A DNA stretch of 64,000 nt. It comes from Nonomuraea turkmeniaca (GTDB lineage: Bacteria; Actinomycetota; Actinomycetes; Streptosporangiales; Streptosporangiaceae). The position numbers and the translations under genes were made by a program. Every line of letters starts with the position of its first letter. Position 1 is the stretch's first letter. Positions 1 through 8,956 of the stretch are shown piece after piece. Below the pieces are notes generated by a model. The model saw only the letters and a list, made by a program, of their open reading frames with translations. It did not search any database and had not been told where the DNA came from. Location: positions 1-64,000 of the forward strand of contig NZ_VCKY01000011.1 in the NCBI RefSeq assembly GCF_005889735.1, given 5' to 3'.

Positions 1-131
1 ATCCCCGGCCCCGCGTCCAGCAGTGACCAGAGCGGCCAGCACAAGAGCAGCAGCCACGCGGCGGACCCAGCCCGGGCCGCCGCGCGGGCGCGGCCGTGCT
101 CCAGCTCCGGCAGCGCCGTCCTCACCGTCAC
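1..131 (-). CDS. Sensor histidine kinase, N-terminal piece (cut by window edge)
   Basis: A GTG at 129-131 overlaps the TGA of the ABC permease (GTGA), so this reading frame is translationally coupled to it. The 43 visible codons have a charged Ala/Arg-rich start followed by a hydrophobic helix containing WLLLLCWPLWSLLDAGPG, typical of the first membrane segment of NarL-type (DesK-like) histidine kinases. Such kinases commonly follow an ATPase-permease pair in actinomycetes, usually with a response regulator next. The catalytic part lies outside the window, so the kinase assignment rests on context and one membrane segment. Confidence 0.5.
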   Translation of the reverse strand, partial: MTVRTALPELEHGRARAAARAGSAAWLLLLCWPLWSLLDAGPG

Positions 132-850
132 AAAGCCCGACGGTAACGCCACACGGCGAGCCCGGCGAACAGCAGGGTCCACGCCGCCAGCAGACCGACC
201 CCGGTCCCGCTCGGCCACTGTCCCTCCAGCACCCGCCAGCCGAGCGATCCGGCCTGGTAGGCGGGGCTGTACTCGGCCAGCGCGCGCATCCCCTCGGGCA
301 TGGCCTGCAGCGGCAGCCAGAGGCCGCCCAGAACGGACAGTACGAAGTAGACGCCCATCATGGCCAGATTCGCCGCCTGCCCCTTGAGCGTGTAGCCGAA
401 CGCGACGCCCAGCGCGGCGAAGGGCATGACGCCCAGCCAGATCAACGCCACCAGCGCCGGCCAGGCCCACAGCGGCAGGCGCACCCCGCCCAGCAGCGCG
501 CCCCCAGCCAGCACGACGAGGATGCTCGGCAGCACCCCCGCCGCCCCGCTGACCAGTTTGGCCACCACGTACCCGTGCGGCGGCAGCGGCGTCACCGCGA
601 GCTGCCGTGACCATCCCTTGCTCCGCTCGAGCGCGATGGCGCCCCCGATGAACAGCGCGCCCCCCATCGCGCCGTACGTGGTCATGGAGACCATGGAGAA
701 CGCGGCGAAGTCCACGCGCTGTCCCTGCGGGACCACGTTGAGCACCTTGGTCCACAGCAGGTAGAGCCCCAGCGGGAAGGCGGTCAGCAGGATCAGCCCG
801 GCCGGGTTGCGGAAGGCGCGCCGCACTTCGAGCTTCAGATACGACCTCAT
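128..850 (-). CDS. ABC-2 type transporter permease
   Basis: This 240-residue membrane protein has about six hydrophobic segments and the ABC-2 layout: a cytoplasmic N-terminus (MRSYLKLEVRRAFRNP), then paired helices, ending in a helix plus YRRAL tail. It should form the membrane channel for the ATPase encoded just upstream, with which it shares an ATGA stop/start overlap at 847-850. An upstream in-frame extension lies inside the ATPase gene and is not used. The substrate is unknown; pairs of this kind next to two-component genes often export lipids, peptides or antibiotics. Confidence 0.9.
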   Translation of the reverse strand: MRSYLKLEVRRAFRNPAGLILLTAFPLGLYLLWTKVLNVVPQGQRVDFAAFSMVSMTTYGAMGGALFIGGAIALERSKGWSRQLAVTPLPPHGYVVAKLVSGAAGVLPSILVVLAGGALLGGVRLPLWAWPALVALIWLGVMPFAALGVAFGYTLKGQAANLAMMGVYFVLSVLGGLWLPLQAMPEGMRALAEYSPAYQAGSLGWRVLEGQWPSGTGVGLLAAWTLLFAGLAVWRYRRAL

Positions 851-1734
851 CGTTCCCGCCCTCCCGTCAGGCTGATGACGGCGTCCTCCAGATCGGTGCT
901 CATCATCCGCACCTCGCTGACGTCGAACATCGCGAACAGGCCGCGAAGCGTGGCGTCGGAGTCGTCCGTGCGCAGGGTGACGGCCCGCCCCTCGATCCGC
1001 ACATGGCGCACGCCCGGCAGGATCGCGAGCTCCGCCACGTCCGCGTCCTCGAGGACGAAACGCACCTCCGTGCCGCCGACCAGGGATTTGATGGCGCTCA
1101 CCGGCCCGCTCGCCACGATCTTGCCGCCGGCGAGCAGGACGACCCGATCGGCGTAGTCGTCGGCCTCGGTGAGGTAGTGGGTGGCGAAGATCACCGTACG
1201 GCCCGCGGCCGTACGGGCGCGCACCTCCTGCCACAGCGAACGGCGGCTCTCGACGTCCAGCCCCACCGTGGGCTCGTCGAGCACGAGCAGCTTCGGGTCA
1301 CCGGCCAACGCCAGGGCGAACCGGACGCGCTGCTGCTGACCGCTGGACAGGCGGCCGACGCGCCGCGTGGCGAACTCCTCCACGCCCGCCGCTCGCATCG
1401 CCCGCTGGACCGGAACCGGGTGCGGGTACATCCCGGCGACCGCCGTGACCAGCTCATCCACCCGCACGTCCTCCAGCAGCCCGGAGTCCTGAAGGAGCAC
1501 CCCGACCTCGCCGGCTTGCAGCGCCTCGACCGGTGTCCGGCCGAAGACGCCGACCACTCCTGAGCCGGGGCTGAGCAGCCCGAGGGCGATCGACAACATC
1601 GTGGTCTTGCCCGCCCCGTTCGGCCCGAGTACGGCGACCGTCTCCCCTTCCGCGACGCTCAGGTCCACGCCGTCGAGCGCGACGGTGTCGCCGTAGCGCT
1701 TGCTCACGGCCTTGAGTTCCAATGCTGTTGGCAT
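847..1734 (-). CDS. ABC transporter ATP-binding protein
   Basis: This 295-residue ATPase powers the neighbouring ABC-2 permease. Walker A GPNGAGKT is near residue 37, a Q-loop (LLQDSG) near 85, the signature LSSGQQQR near 130, Walker B LLVLDEP near 150 and the switch-loop His in ATHYLTEAD near 185. The start is the ATG at 1732-1734 (MPTALELKAVSKRY), which puts the ABC domain at the usual distance from the N-terminus; a longer frame to 1839 has no homology-like content. The C-terminal 90 residues are the regulatory tail of DrrA/CcmA-type exporters. The gene is divergent from uppP, leaving about 195 bp for two promoters. Confidence 0.92.
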   Translation of the reverse strand: MPTALELKAVSKRYGDTVALDGVDLSVAEGETVAVLGPNGAGKTTMLSIALGLLSPGSGVVGVFGRTPVEALQAGEVGVLLQDSGLLEDVRVDELVTAVAGMYPHPVPVQRAMRAAGVEEFATRRVGRLSSGQQQRVRFALALAGDPKLLVLDEPTVGLDVESRRSLWQEVRARTAAGRTVIFATHYLTEADDYADRVVLLAGGKIVASGPVSAIKSLVGGTEVRFVLEDADVAELAILPGVRHVRIEGRAVTLRTDDSDATLRGLFAMFDVSEVRMMSTDLEDAVISLTGGRER

Positions 1735-1930
1735 GGCATTCAGCCTGAGCGACGGCACAGCCCCGGCTGAAGTGCCGTACGTCAGCACACCCGACGTGAC
1801 ATATGTCAGCCGGCCGGGACCACTTTCGCCGGATCCCACCCGGGCTGCAACGCGCTACGGGAGCAACTGCTCGGTCCCCGTTTCCGCTAGCCTCACCCTC
1901 GTCACTCCCGCGTTCTCGAAAGGTGTCGTT

Positions 1931-2761
1931 GTGATCGGCTGGTTCGAAGCGGTGGTTCTGGGGTTGATCCAGGGGCTCACGGAGTTCCTGCCCATCTCCT
2001 CCAGCGCCCACATCCGGGTGGTCTCCGCTTTCGCCGGCTGGCAGGACCCGGGGGCGGCCTTCACGGCCGTCATCCAGATCGGCACCGAGACGGCCGTGAT
2101 CATCTACTTCCGCAAGGAGCTCTGGGAGATCATCTCCACCTGGACGCGGTCGTTGTGGAACAAAGAGCTGCGCAGCCACTGGGCGGCCCGCATGGGCTGG
2201 TACGTCATCGTCGGCACGCTGCCGATCGGCGTGCTCGGCCTGGTGCTGAAGGACCAGATCGAGGGCGTCTTCCGCGACCTGCGCCTGGTGGGCACCACGC
2301 TGATCGTCTTCGCGCTCATCCTGTGGTTCGCCGACCGCACCGCCCGCAACAAGCTCACGCTGGAGAAGCACCTCAGCTTCACCCACGCCATCGTCTACGG
2401 CTTCGCCCAGGCGCTCGCCCTGATCCCCGGCGTGTCCCGCTCGGGCGGCACCACGACCGCGGGCCTGCTGCTCGACTACCGCCGCGAGGACGCGGCCAAA
2501 TACTCGTTCCTGCTGGCCATCCCGGCCGTCCTGGCGTCGGGCCTGTACGAGCTGAGCGAGATCGGCGAGGGCCCGTCCCCCGCGTGGGGGCCGACGATCC
2601 TCGCCACGATCATCTCGTTCATCGTCGGTTACCTGGCGGTGGCCTGGTTCCTGCGCTACATCAGCACCCACCGCTTCACGGGCTTCGTGATCTACCGGAT
2701 CGTGCTCGGGTTCTTCGTCATACTCGCGGTCACCGCGGGCTGGATCCCGGCGATCGGGTAG
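1931..2761 (+). CDS. uppP: Undecaprenyl-diphosphatase (UppP/BacA)
   Basis: This integral membrane phosphatase converts undecaprenyl pyrophosphate to the monophosphate so the lipid carrier of peptidoglycan synthesis can be reused; overproduction gives bacitracin resistance. The 276-residue product has the family length. It shows the N-terminal active-site block QGLTEFLPISSSAH and the second block PGVSRSGGTTTAGL, with eight or so hydrophobic helices. The GTG at 1931 is chosen because GAAAGG lies about 8 bases upstream and the protein then begins at VIGWFEAVVLG, as in homologues. Its 3' end overlaps the convergent gene at 2692 by 70 bp. Confidence 0.95.
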   Translation: MIGWFEAVVLGLIQGLTEFLPISSSAHIRVVSAFAGWQDPGAAFTAVIQIGTETAVIIYFRKELWEIISTWTRSLWNKELRSHWAARMGWYVIVGTLPIGVLGLVLKDQIEGVFRDLRLVGTTLIVFALILWFADRTARNKLTLEKHLSFTHAIVYGFAQALALIPGVSRSGGTTTAGLLLDYRREDAAKYSFLLAIPAVLASGLYELSEIGEGPSPAWGPTILATIISFIVGYLAVAWFLRYISTHRFTGFVIYRIVLGFFVILAVTAGWIPAIG

Positions 2762-3405
2762 TACGCCGCCCACGCCTCGTCGCCCATCCTGAGGATCTTC
2801 ACCCCGATCCAGCCGAGGGCGAGGACGGGAGCGGCCCAGAAGGGCACGGTCGCGGGGCCGTACGGGACCGTGAAGGAGCCGACGTAGCCGGCGGCCACGA
2901 CGAGCGGCACCCACCAGCCGGTGAACCCGGCCCGCCACACGAGCACGGTCAGCACCGGCAGGCCGAGAAGCCCGAAGAACATCCACGGCATCTGGAACCC
3001 GAAGATCACCCCGGGCAGGTTGACGATCTCGTCCATGATCTTCTGTGCCTGCTCGGGCGGGTACTGGCGGCCCAGCCACCACTCCACGGGATCCATCATC
3101 AGCAGGGCCGACAGGGAGAGGTAGCCGATGATGGTCAGCCCGCCCAGCACGTGGCTGAGGACCATGAACCGGCGCCTGGTGAGATGCAGCAGGCCGAGTA
3201 CGGCCACGGCCATGAGCATCCAGCTCCAGTGGTAGAGGACTGACTGAATCTGGGCGAGCGCGGGGTTCACGCCAAAGCTGACCGCCTCCCTGTCGTCGCC
3301 CCAGGTGCCCGGGTCGACGGCCACGGCGACGGCCTGGAGCAGGGGGGCCACGATCAGCAGGACGCCTGCCGTGACGCGGCGGAAGGTCACCTGGTTGTTC
3401 AACAT
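2692..3405 (-). CDS. Multi-pass membrane protein, unknown function
   Basis: This 237-residue protein starts at MLNNQVTFRRV, the first Met with a nearby hydrophobic helix. It has about six predicted membrane segments (for example LLIVAPLLQAVAVAV, WMLMAVAVLGLLHL, WVPLVVAAGYVGSF and FWAAPVLALGWIGV) joined by short loops, one of which is acidic and contains PVEWWLGRQYPPEQAQ. No enzyme motif is visible and the family is not recognised. Its coding region runs tail to tail into uppP with a 70-bp overlap, which is unusual but both frames have convincing content. Confidence 0.7.
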   Translation of the reverse strand: MLNNQVTFRRVTAGVLLIVAPLLQAVAVAVDPGTWGDDREAVSFGVNPALAQIQSVLYHWSWMLMAVAVLGLLHLTRRRFMVLSHVLGGLTIIGYLSLSALLMMDPVEWWLGRQYPPEQAQKIMDEIVNLPGVIFGFQMPWMFFGLLGLPVLTVLVWRAGFTGWWVPLVVAAGYVGSFTVPYGPATVPFWAAPVLALGWIGVKILRMGDEAWAAYYPIAGIQPAVTASMTKNPSTIR

Positions 3406-3622
3406 GCCGCCGACGGTAGGCAGCGACCCCTGCCGCCGTCGTCCGCCTGCTGGAGGACGGCTCCTCCCCTGCCAGGTGGAGAAGATCAGGAGGCGGCCCC
3501 TGTGCCGCATGGTGCAGCGGGGCCCCGTCGTGCGGGTCCGGTCGCGCGGTCCTCAAGGTGGAGCCGCTGGCGCCGATGCCCGCCGACGTGCTCGCGGCCG
3601 CCAGCGCGCCGAACCTCCGTCG

Positions 3623-4771
3623 CTACCTGACGGGCACGCTCTCCCTGGCGGAGATGGCCACCTTCCGGTAGGTGGCCATCGTGAACAGCAACGTCACCAG
3701 CCCGAACGCGGTGGCCAGCACGATCACGCCCGTCCTGCCGTACCAGTCGAGCGCCGCGCCGCCGGCCAGCCCGGCCACGAACAACCCGAGGTACTGCGCG
3801 GACGACAGCAGCCCGAGCCCGATCGGCACATTGTCAGGGACCGCGGCGACGGTCCTGAACTGCTGGGCCGGCACCACGAGCCAGCCGAGCGCGCCCCACA
3901 GGAAGGCCCAGACGAGCGCGATCGGCAGGGCGAGGTTCGCGACGGGGATGAGGGCCAGGAACACGGTGGACGCGGCCAGTCCCAGAATGATCATCCTGCG
4001 GGGGCCGTACGCGTCGGTGAGGCGCCCGCCGAGCTGGTTGCCGACGACGCCGCCGAGCCCCCACGCCCACAACACCGCGGGCAGCGGCAGGTCGAACAGC
4101 GACCCGATGTAGGTGTACGCGGTGAACCCGGCCGAGAACATCAGCAACTGCGTGACCAGCACCACCAGCACCCGCCGGTCACCCAGCGGCGCGAAACGCT
4201 CCTTCAGCCGCCCCGACGCCGGGATCCTGAGCTCGGGCACCACGGCCGCCACCCAGGCGAGCCCGACCATCCCGAGCCCCACCACCAGCCAGATCGTGAC
4301 CCGCCAGCTCGTGGCCGTGCCCAGCCAGGTGCCGAGCGGCACCCCGATCGCCGAGGAGACACTCAGCCCGCCTATGACCAGCGCCAGCGCCCGGCCGCGG
4401 CGCTCCGGGGTGGTCAGCGCGTTCGCCACGCCCGACGCGGTCGGTGTGAACATGGCCGCCCCGACGGCGGCGATCACCCGGGTGGCCAGGACCAGCGAGT
4501 ACGTCGGCGCGAGCGCGGTCAGCACATTGCCCAGCACGAAGACGCCCATGGCCAGGAGCAACAGTTGTTTACGCGGCAGGCGGGCGGTCAGGGCGGCGAG
4601 CGGGGGCGACAACACCGCGTACGCCAGCGCGAAGACCGTCATCAGCTGCCCCGCCGCCGATGGCGAGATCTCCAGGTCCGCCGAGATGGGCGGCAAGAGC
4701 CCGGCGGTCACGAACATGCCCGTACCGATCGCAAAATTTCCGACAGCCAGCGGGAAGAGCCGCGTACTCAT
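3623..4771 (-). CDS. MFS drug exporter (Cmx/CmlR-like, DHA1 family)
   Basis: This 382-residue major facilitator protein has twelve hydrophobic segments. The N-terminal helix FPLAVGNFAIGTGMFVTAGLLPPI and the loop-2 motif LTARLPRKQLLLL mark the DHA1 group that includes actinomycete chloramphenicol and arabinose-type exporters. It acts in the cytoplasmic membrane as a proton-driven efflux pump; the substrate cannot be read from sequence. The ATG at 4769-4771 is preceded by GGAGG; an upstream Met at 4855 would overlap the promoter. It is divergent from an ArsR repressor 86 bp away, with a palindrome between them. Confidence 0.9.
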   Translation of the reverse strand: MSTRLFPLAVGNFAIGTGMFVTAGLLPPISADLEISPSAAGQLMTVFALAYAVLSPPLAALTARLPRKQLLLLAMGVFVLGNVLTALAPTYSLVLATRVIAAVGAAMFTPTASGVANALTTPERRGRALALVIGGLSVSSAIGVPLGTWLGTATSWRVTIWLVVGLGMVGLAWVAAVVPELRIPASGRLKERFAPLGDRRVLVVLVTQLLMFSAGFTAYTYIGSLFDLPLPAVLWAWGLGGVVGNQLGGRLTDAYGPRRMIILGLAASTVFLALIPVANLALPIALVWAFLWGALGWLVVPAQQFRTVAAVPDNVPIGLGLLSSAQYLGLFVAGLAGGAALDWYGRTGVIVLATAFGLVTLLFTMATYRKVAISARESVPVR

Positions 4772-4819
4772 GAAGCCTCCAGCAAATGTTGGATGCCCAT
4801 CAAACTGACTTATAGTTGG

Positions 4820-4835
4820 ATCGTTGTCAAACGAT
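4820..4835. promoter_or_regulatory. Candidate ArsR operator between MFS and arsR genes
   Basis: ATCGTT and AACGAT form a perfect 6-bp inverted repeat separated by gtca, in the 86-bp space between the divergent exporter and ArsR genes. Its position suits a site where the repressor controls both promoters. This is inference from symmetry and location. Confidence 0.55.
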
Positions 4836-4857
4836 AAGACGGAGGTAGGGTTCACGC

Positions 4858-5271
4858 ATGCGCCTGCTACCGCATCCCGCCACCGCGGACATCGAGCTCA
4901 CCGAGGTCCTGCGGGCGCTGGCCGATCCCGTCCGGCTGGAGATCGTCGTCCGGCTGTCCGTGGCCGGTGAGCTGAACTGCACCGTCGCCGGCGACGACCT
5001 CGGCGTGCACAAGTCGACGGCCTCACACCACTACCGGACCTTGCGCGAGGCGGGTGTGCTGCTCACCAAGCAGATGGGCAGGCTGAAGTACATGAGCCTG
5101 CGCCGCGACGACCTGGAGTCCCGCTTTCCCGGCCTGCTCGACTCGATCCTGGCGGCCGCGCTGACCCAGCCCAGCGCGCCGGCCGCGACGCAGGACCAGC
5201 CCGACGCACCCGCCCGCCTCGACCTCGACCCGGCCGGCGCGGCTCGTGCCGACGCCCACGCCCAGCCCTGA
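4858..5271 (+). CDS. ArsR-family winged-helix repressor
   Basis: This 137-residue protein has an ArsR-type winged helix (LTEVLRALADPVRLEIVVRL, then GDDLGVHKSTASHHYRTLREAGV as recognition helix, then a wing ending LKYMSLRRDDLE). The metal-binding CxC of classic ArsR is absent, so it likely senses a small organic ligand, in line with the divergent drug exporter. About 40 C-terminal residues are Ala/Pro/Asp-rich and probably disordered. AGGAGGTAG lies 8 bases upstream of the ATG. It ends 14 bp before hrpB. Confidence 0.88.
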   Translation: MRLLPHPATADIELTEVLRALADPVRLEIVVRLSVAGELNCTVAGDDLGVHKSTASHHYRTLREAGVLLTKQMGRLKYMSLRRDDLESRFPGLLDSILAAALTQPSAPAATQDQPDAPARLDLDPAGAARADAHAQP

Positions 5272-5285
5272 CGCAGACGACGATC

Positions 5286-7670
5286 ATGCCCGCTCCTGGC
5301 GCACTGCCCATCCACCACGTCCTGCCCGAGCTGCTCGGCGTGCTCGAGCGGCACGGCACCGCAGTGCTGACCGCCCCGCCCGGCACCGGGAAGACGACGG
5401 TGGTTCCGCCGGCGCTGGCCGAGGCGGGGATGCGGGTGCTGGTGGCCGAGCCGCGCCGCCTGGCCGTACGCGCGGCGGCCCGCCGGATGGGCGTGAGCTA
5501 CACGATCCGCGGCGAGCGCCACACGGGCGCGAACCCCATGGTGGAGGTGGTCACGACCGGCGTGCTGCTCCAGCGGCTCCAGCGGGACCAGGAGCTGGCC
5601 GGGGTGGACGTCGTCATGCTGGACGAGTGCCACGAGCGGCACCTGGACGCGGACACCTCGCTGGCGTTCCTCTTGGACGTACGCGACACGCTCCGCCCCG
5701 ACCTGCGCCTCATCGCCACCTCGGCCACCGCCGACGCCGCCCCGTGGTCCCGCCTGCTCGGCGGCCCGGTCGTGACGGCAACCGGGGCCGCGTACCCGGT
5801 CGAGACGGTGTGGGCCCCGCCGCCGCGCCCGGTCGCCCCGCCGCACGGGCTGCGCGTCGACCCCGCGCTCCTGTCCCACGTGGCCTCGGTGGTCCGCCGC
5901 GCCCTGGCCGAACACGACGGCGACGTGCTGTGCTTCCTCCCCGGCGTCGGCGAGATCGCCAAGGTCGCGGCCATGCTCTCCGGTACGGGTGTCCCGGACG
6001 TCCTCCAGGTGCACGGCCAGGCGCCGGCCCACGTCCAGGACGCGGTGTTGTCGCCGGGCTCGGCGCGCCGGGTGGTCCTGGCCACGTCCGTCGCCGAGTC
6101 GAGCCTGACCGTTCCCGGCGTCCGGGTGGTCGTGGACTCGGGGCTGGCGCGCGAGCCGCGTACGGACCATGCCCGGGGGCTGGGGTCGCTCACCACGGTC
6201 AGGGTCTCCAAGGCGGCCGCCGGCCAACGGGCGGGACGGGCGGGCCGCGAGGCCCCTGGGACGGTGTACCGGTGCTGGACCGACGCCGACCACGAGCGCC
6301 TGGCCGACCACCCGCGTCCCGAGATCGTGCTCGCGGACCTGACCGGATTCGTGTTGCAGGCGGCCTGCTGGGGCGTCACCGACGCCTCCGGGCTGGCGCT
6401 CCTGGACCCGCCACCGCCGGCCGCGATGTCCGCCGCCACCCGCACCCTGGTGGAGCTCGGCGCTCTCGGGCCGGATGCCAGGGTGACGGACCGCGGGCGG
6501 CGGATGGCGCTCGCCGGCGTGCATCCCCGCCTGGCCAGGGCGCTGCTGGATCTGGGCCCGCGTGCCGCCGAGGTGATCGCGCTCCTGTCCGAGCAACTGC
6601 CCCGGGACGCCGGCGACGACCTCGTGGAGATCTGGCGCACGGCCCGCCGCGGCGGATCCGGCTTCGCCGCCCGCTGGCGCCAGGAGGCCCAGCGCCTCCG
6701 CAGAGCGGCGTCCCAGGCCGGTGGCGAAACCGAGGACGACGTGCTGGCCGGGATGGCGGTGGCGCTGGCGTTCCCGGAGCGGGTGGCGCGCCGTCGCGGC
6801 GGCGGATATCTCATGGCGTCGGGCACCCGGGGCCAGCTCCCCGAGGGCTCCCGGCTGCAGACCGCGGAGTGGCTGGCCATCGCGGTCGCCGACCGCCCCA
6901 CCGGGCAGGCGTCGGCCCGCATCAGGCAGGCGGTCACGATCGACGAGGAGATCGCCAGACGGGCGCACCCCACCACGACAGAGGACGAGGTCGAGTGGCG
7001 GGTCCCGCCGGGCGAGCGTCGCGGCGACGTCTCCGCCCGCAAGGTCGAGCGCATGGGCGCCATCGAGCTGTCCTCGACCCCGCTCAAGGACGCCGACGTC
7101 CGCGAGGCCATCCTGTACGGCCTCCGCACGGAAGAAGTCCTGACCTGGACGAAACAGGCCAAGGACCTCAGGGACCGCCTGGCCTTCTGCCACCGCGCCA
7201 TCGGCGACCCCTGGCCCCCGATGGACGCGCTCATCGACCTGGCCGACCAGTGGCTGGAGCCGGAGCTGTCCAGGGCCCGCCGCCGCGCCGACCTGGAACG
7301 CCTCGACGTGGCCCAAGCACTCAAACGCCTGATCCCGTGGAGCGAACGCCTGGAGAAGGTCGCCCCTGAGCGCATCGAGGTGCCCAGCGGCTCCCACATC
7401 AGGATCGACTACGCGGGTGAGCAGCCGGTGCTGGCGGTGAAGCTGCAGGAGCTGTTCGGCTGGCAGGAGACACCGCGGATCGCCGGCGTGCCGGTCCTGG
7501 TGCACCTGCTCTCCCCGGCGGGCCGTCCGGTGGCGGTGACGGCGGACCTGGCGTCGTTCTGGCGGGACGGCTACCGCTCCGTACGCGCCGAACTCCGCGG
7601 CCGCTACCCCAAGCACCCCTGGCCGGAGGACCCGCTGACGGCCATCCCCACGAGCCGGACTCGCCGATGA
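5286..7670 (+). CDS. hrpB: ATP-dependent RNA helicase HrpB
   Basis: This 794-residue DExH-box helicase has Walker A PPGTGKTT at residues 31-38, a DECH box (VVMLDECHERH) near 112, motif III SAT near 148, and motif VI QRAGRAGRE near 314. A helicase-associated region and the HrpB C-terminal domain follow (from about residue 480, including ELFGWQETPRI and LLSPAGRPVAVTADLASFW). Family members are 800-850 residues. HrpB is a cytoplasmic helicase of the DEAH group whose exact RNA target is unknown in most bacteria. It sits 14 bp behind arsR, so it may be read from the same promoter. Confidence 0.95.
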   Translation: MPAPGALPIHHVLPELLGVLERHGTAVLTAPPGTGKTTVVPPALAEAGMRVLVAEPRRLAVRAAARRMGVSYTIRGERHTGANPMVEVVTTGVLLQRLQRDQELAGVDVVMLDECHERHLDADTSLAFLLDVRDTLRPDLRLIATSATADAAPWSRLLGGPVVTATGAAYPVETVWAPPPRPVAPPHGLRVDPALLSHVASVVRRALAEHDGDVLCFLPGVGEIAKVAAMLSGTGVPDVLQVHGQAPAHVQDAVLSPGSARRVVLATSVAESSLTVPGVRVVVDSGLAREPRTDHARGLGSLTTVRVSKAAAGQRAGRAGREAPGTVYRCWTDADHERLADHPRPEIVLADLTGFVLQAACWGVTDASGLALLDPPPPAAMSAATRTLVELGALGPDARVTDRGRRMALAGVHPRLARALLDLGPRAAEVIALLSEQLPRDAGDDLVEIWRTARRGGSGFAARWRQEAQRLRRAASQAGGETEDDVLAGMAVALAFPERVARRRGGGYLMASGTRGQLPEGSRLQTAEWLAIAVADRPTGQASARIRQAVTIDEEIARRAHPTTTEDEVEWRVPPGERRGDVSARKVERMGAIELSSTPLKDADVREAILYGLRTEEVLTWTKQAKDLRDRLAFCHRAIGDPWPPMDALIDLADQWLEPELSRARRRADLERLDVAQALKRLIPWSERLEKVAPERIEVPSGSHIRIDYAGEQPVLAVKLQELFGWQETPRIAGVPVLVHLLSPAGRPVAVTADLASFWRDGYRSVRAELRGRYPKHPWPEDPLTAIPTSRTRR

Positions 7671-7728
7671 CGGACGCCGCGAAACACGGCTTCACCACGG
7701 CCGGTCCGCTCCGCGTCTGGCTGAAGAG

Positions 7729-8904
7729 CTAACGCAGGTCCTCCAAGGTCGGGTTCTCCAGCACCGGGAACGTCTCCGCACCGACCCCCACGTCCTTGAA
7801 GCCGCTGGACGTGCCGATGCACACGACCGGCCCGTCGAACTCGCGCCGCAACCGCCGGTACCCGGCCAGCCCGGCCGCCCCGGACAACTCCTGCCACAAC
7901 CCCTGCCGGGCCAGGTCCCGCTGTGCCTGCCGCATCTCGTCATCCGTCACCAGCACCGCCTCGCCGCCGCTGTCCCGCACGGCCAGCACGCCCCGGTGCC
8001 CGCCGACGGACCCGGCGATGCCGTACGCGTCGCTGTGACCCAGCTCGACGATCGCGGCCGGCGCGCCGGTGGCGATCGCGCGCGCGTGCGGCCCGCCCGC
8101 GGCCGTCTCACAGGAGAACATCCGGGGCGTGGCGCCGGCCAGCCCCAGCAACCGCAGCTCGGTGAACCCCTTCCACACCCCGTAGAGCAGCTCCGCGTAC
8201 CCGGTGGGCGCGAAGACCGCCGCCGGCACCGCGCCGAGCTGCAGGAACACCTCGTACGCGATCGTCTTGTATCCCTCGGGCCCGAACGGGTGTCCGGTGT
8301 GTGTGACGGTCTGGTTGCTGACCGGGTGGTACCCGAGCCGGTCCACGACCTCCCGCAACAACGGCCACCGGGCCGCGGTGGGCACGGAGACCACGCGGGC
8401 ACCGTACGCGCGGGCGAACGCCTGCACGGCCGGCGGTGAATCGGCCGACGTCAGCACGATCGCGCGGAGTCCCGCCCGCGCGGCGTAGGCGGCGGCGGAG
8501 GCCCCGTGGTTGCCCGACGAGGCCACGACCACGCCTGGCGCGCCCGCTGCGACGGCGGCGCTGACCGTGACCCGGTTGAGCCGGTCCTTGTGCGACCAGG
8601 TCGGGTTCCGCGACTCGTCCTTGATGTAGATCCCGTCGAACTCGACCAGCGGCGTCCCGCCCTCCCCCAGCGTGGGGGCGTCGAGGGGCGGCAGCAGCGG
8701 CGCCCAGCGCCCGATGTCGGTCCCCGGCTCCTGGTCGAACAGCCGCGTGTCCACCCGCGCGTAGTCGTACACGACGTCCAGCGGATAGGCGATCTCGTCG
8801 GTGCTGGTCTTCGGGCAACCCCGCGTCAGCGGTGGGAACAGCGGGAACTCGGTCGCTGGAGCTCCGAGGGAACGTTGGCCGGTGGCGAGCGATGTGCTGT
8901 TCAC
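7729..8904 (-). CDS. PLP-dependent lyase/synthase of the threonine synthase type
   Basis: This 391-residue fold-type II PLP enzyme has the Schiff-base lysine at K106 (SHKDR), the phosphate-binding ASSGNHGASAAAYAARAG near residue 128 and a Gly-rich C-terminal CIGTSSGFKD that should bind the cofactor pyridine. The spacing resembles threonine synthase and related beta-eliminating enzymes, but the usual N-terminal zinc-binding half is missing and the substrate cannot be named. It is divergent from the amidase across 52 bp, so the two may be coregulated. Confidence 0.8.
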   Translation of the reverse strand: MNSTSLATGQRSLGAPATEFPLFPPLTRGCPKTSTDEIAYPLDVVYDYARVDTRLFDQEPGTDIGRWAPLLPPLDAPTLGEGGTPLVEFDGIYIKDESRNPTWSHKDRLNRVTVSAAVAAGAPGVVVASSGNHGASAAAYAARAGLRAIVLTSADSPPAVQAFARAYGARVVSVPTAARWPLLREVVDRLGYHPVSNQTVTHTGHPFGPEGYKTIAYEVFLQLGAVPAAVFAPTGYAELLYGVWKGFTELRLLGLAGATPRMFSCETAAGGPHARAIATGAPAAIVELGHSDAYGIAGSVGGHRGVLAVRDSGGEAVLVTDDEMRQAQRDLARQGLWQELSGAAGLAGYRRLRREFDGPVVCIGTSSGFKDVGVGAETFPVLENPTLEDLR

Positions 8905-8956
8905 GTGTTCTCACCCTACTCTCGCCACCAGGTACGAAAACCTGCACACTCGAGAC

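Noticed and set aside
3440-3661. Plus-strand stretch reading VEPLAPMPADVLAAASAPNL
   Set aside because: It looks protein-like but has no start, overlaps the MFS gene 3' end, and matches no family I know.
5031-7616. Very long minus-strand open frame opposite hrpB
   Set aside because: It is antisense to a clear helicase, rich in Arg/Gly/His/Asp, has no domain, and such frames are expected in high-GC DNA.
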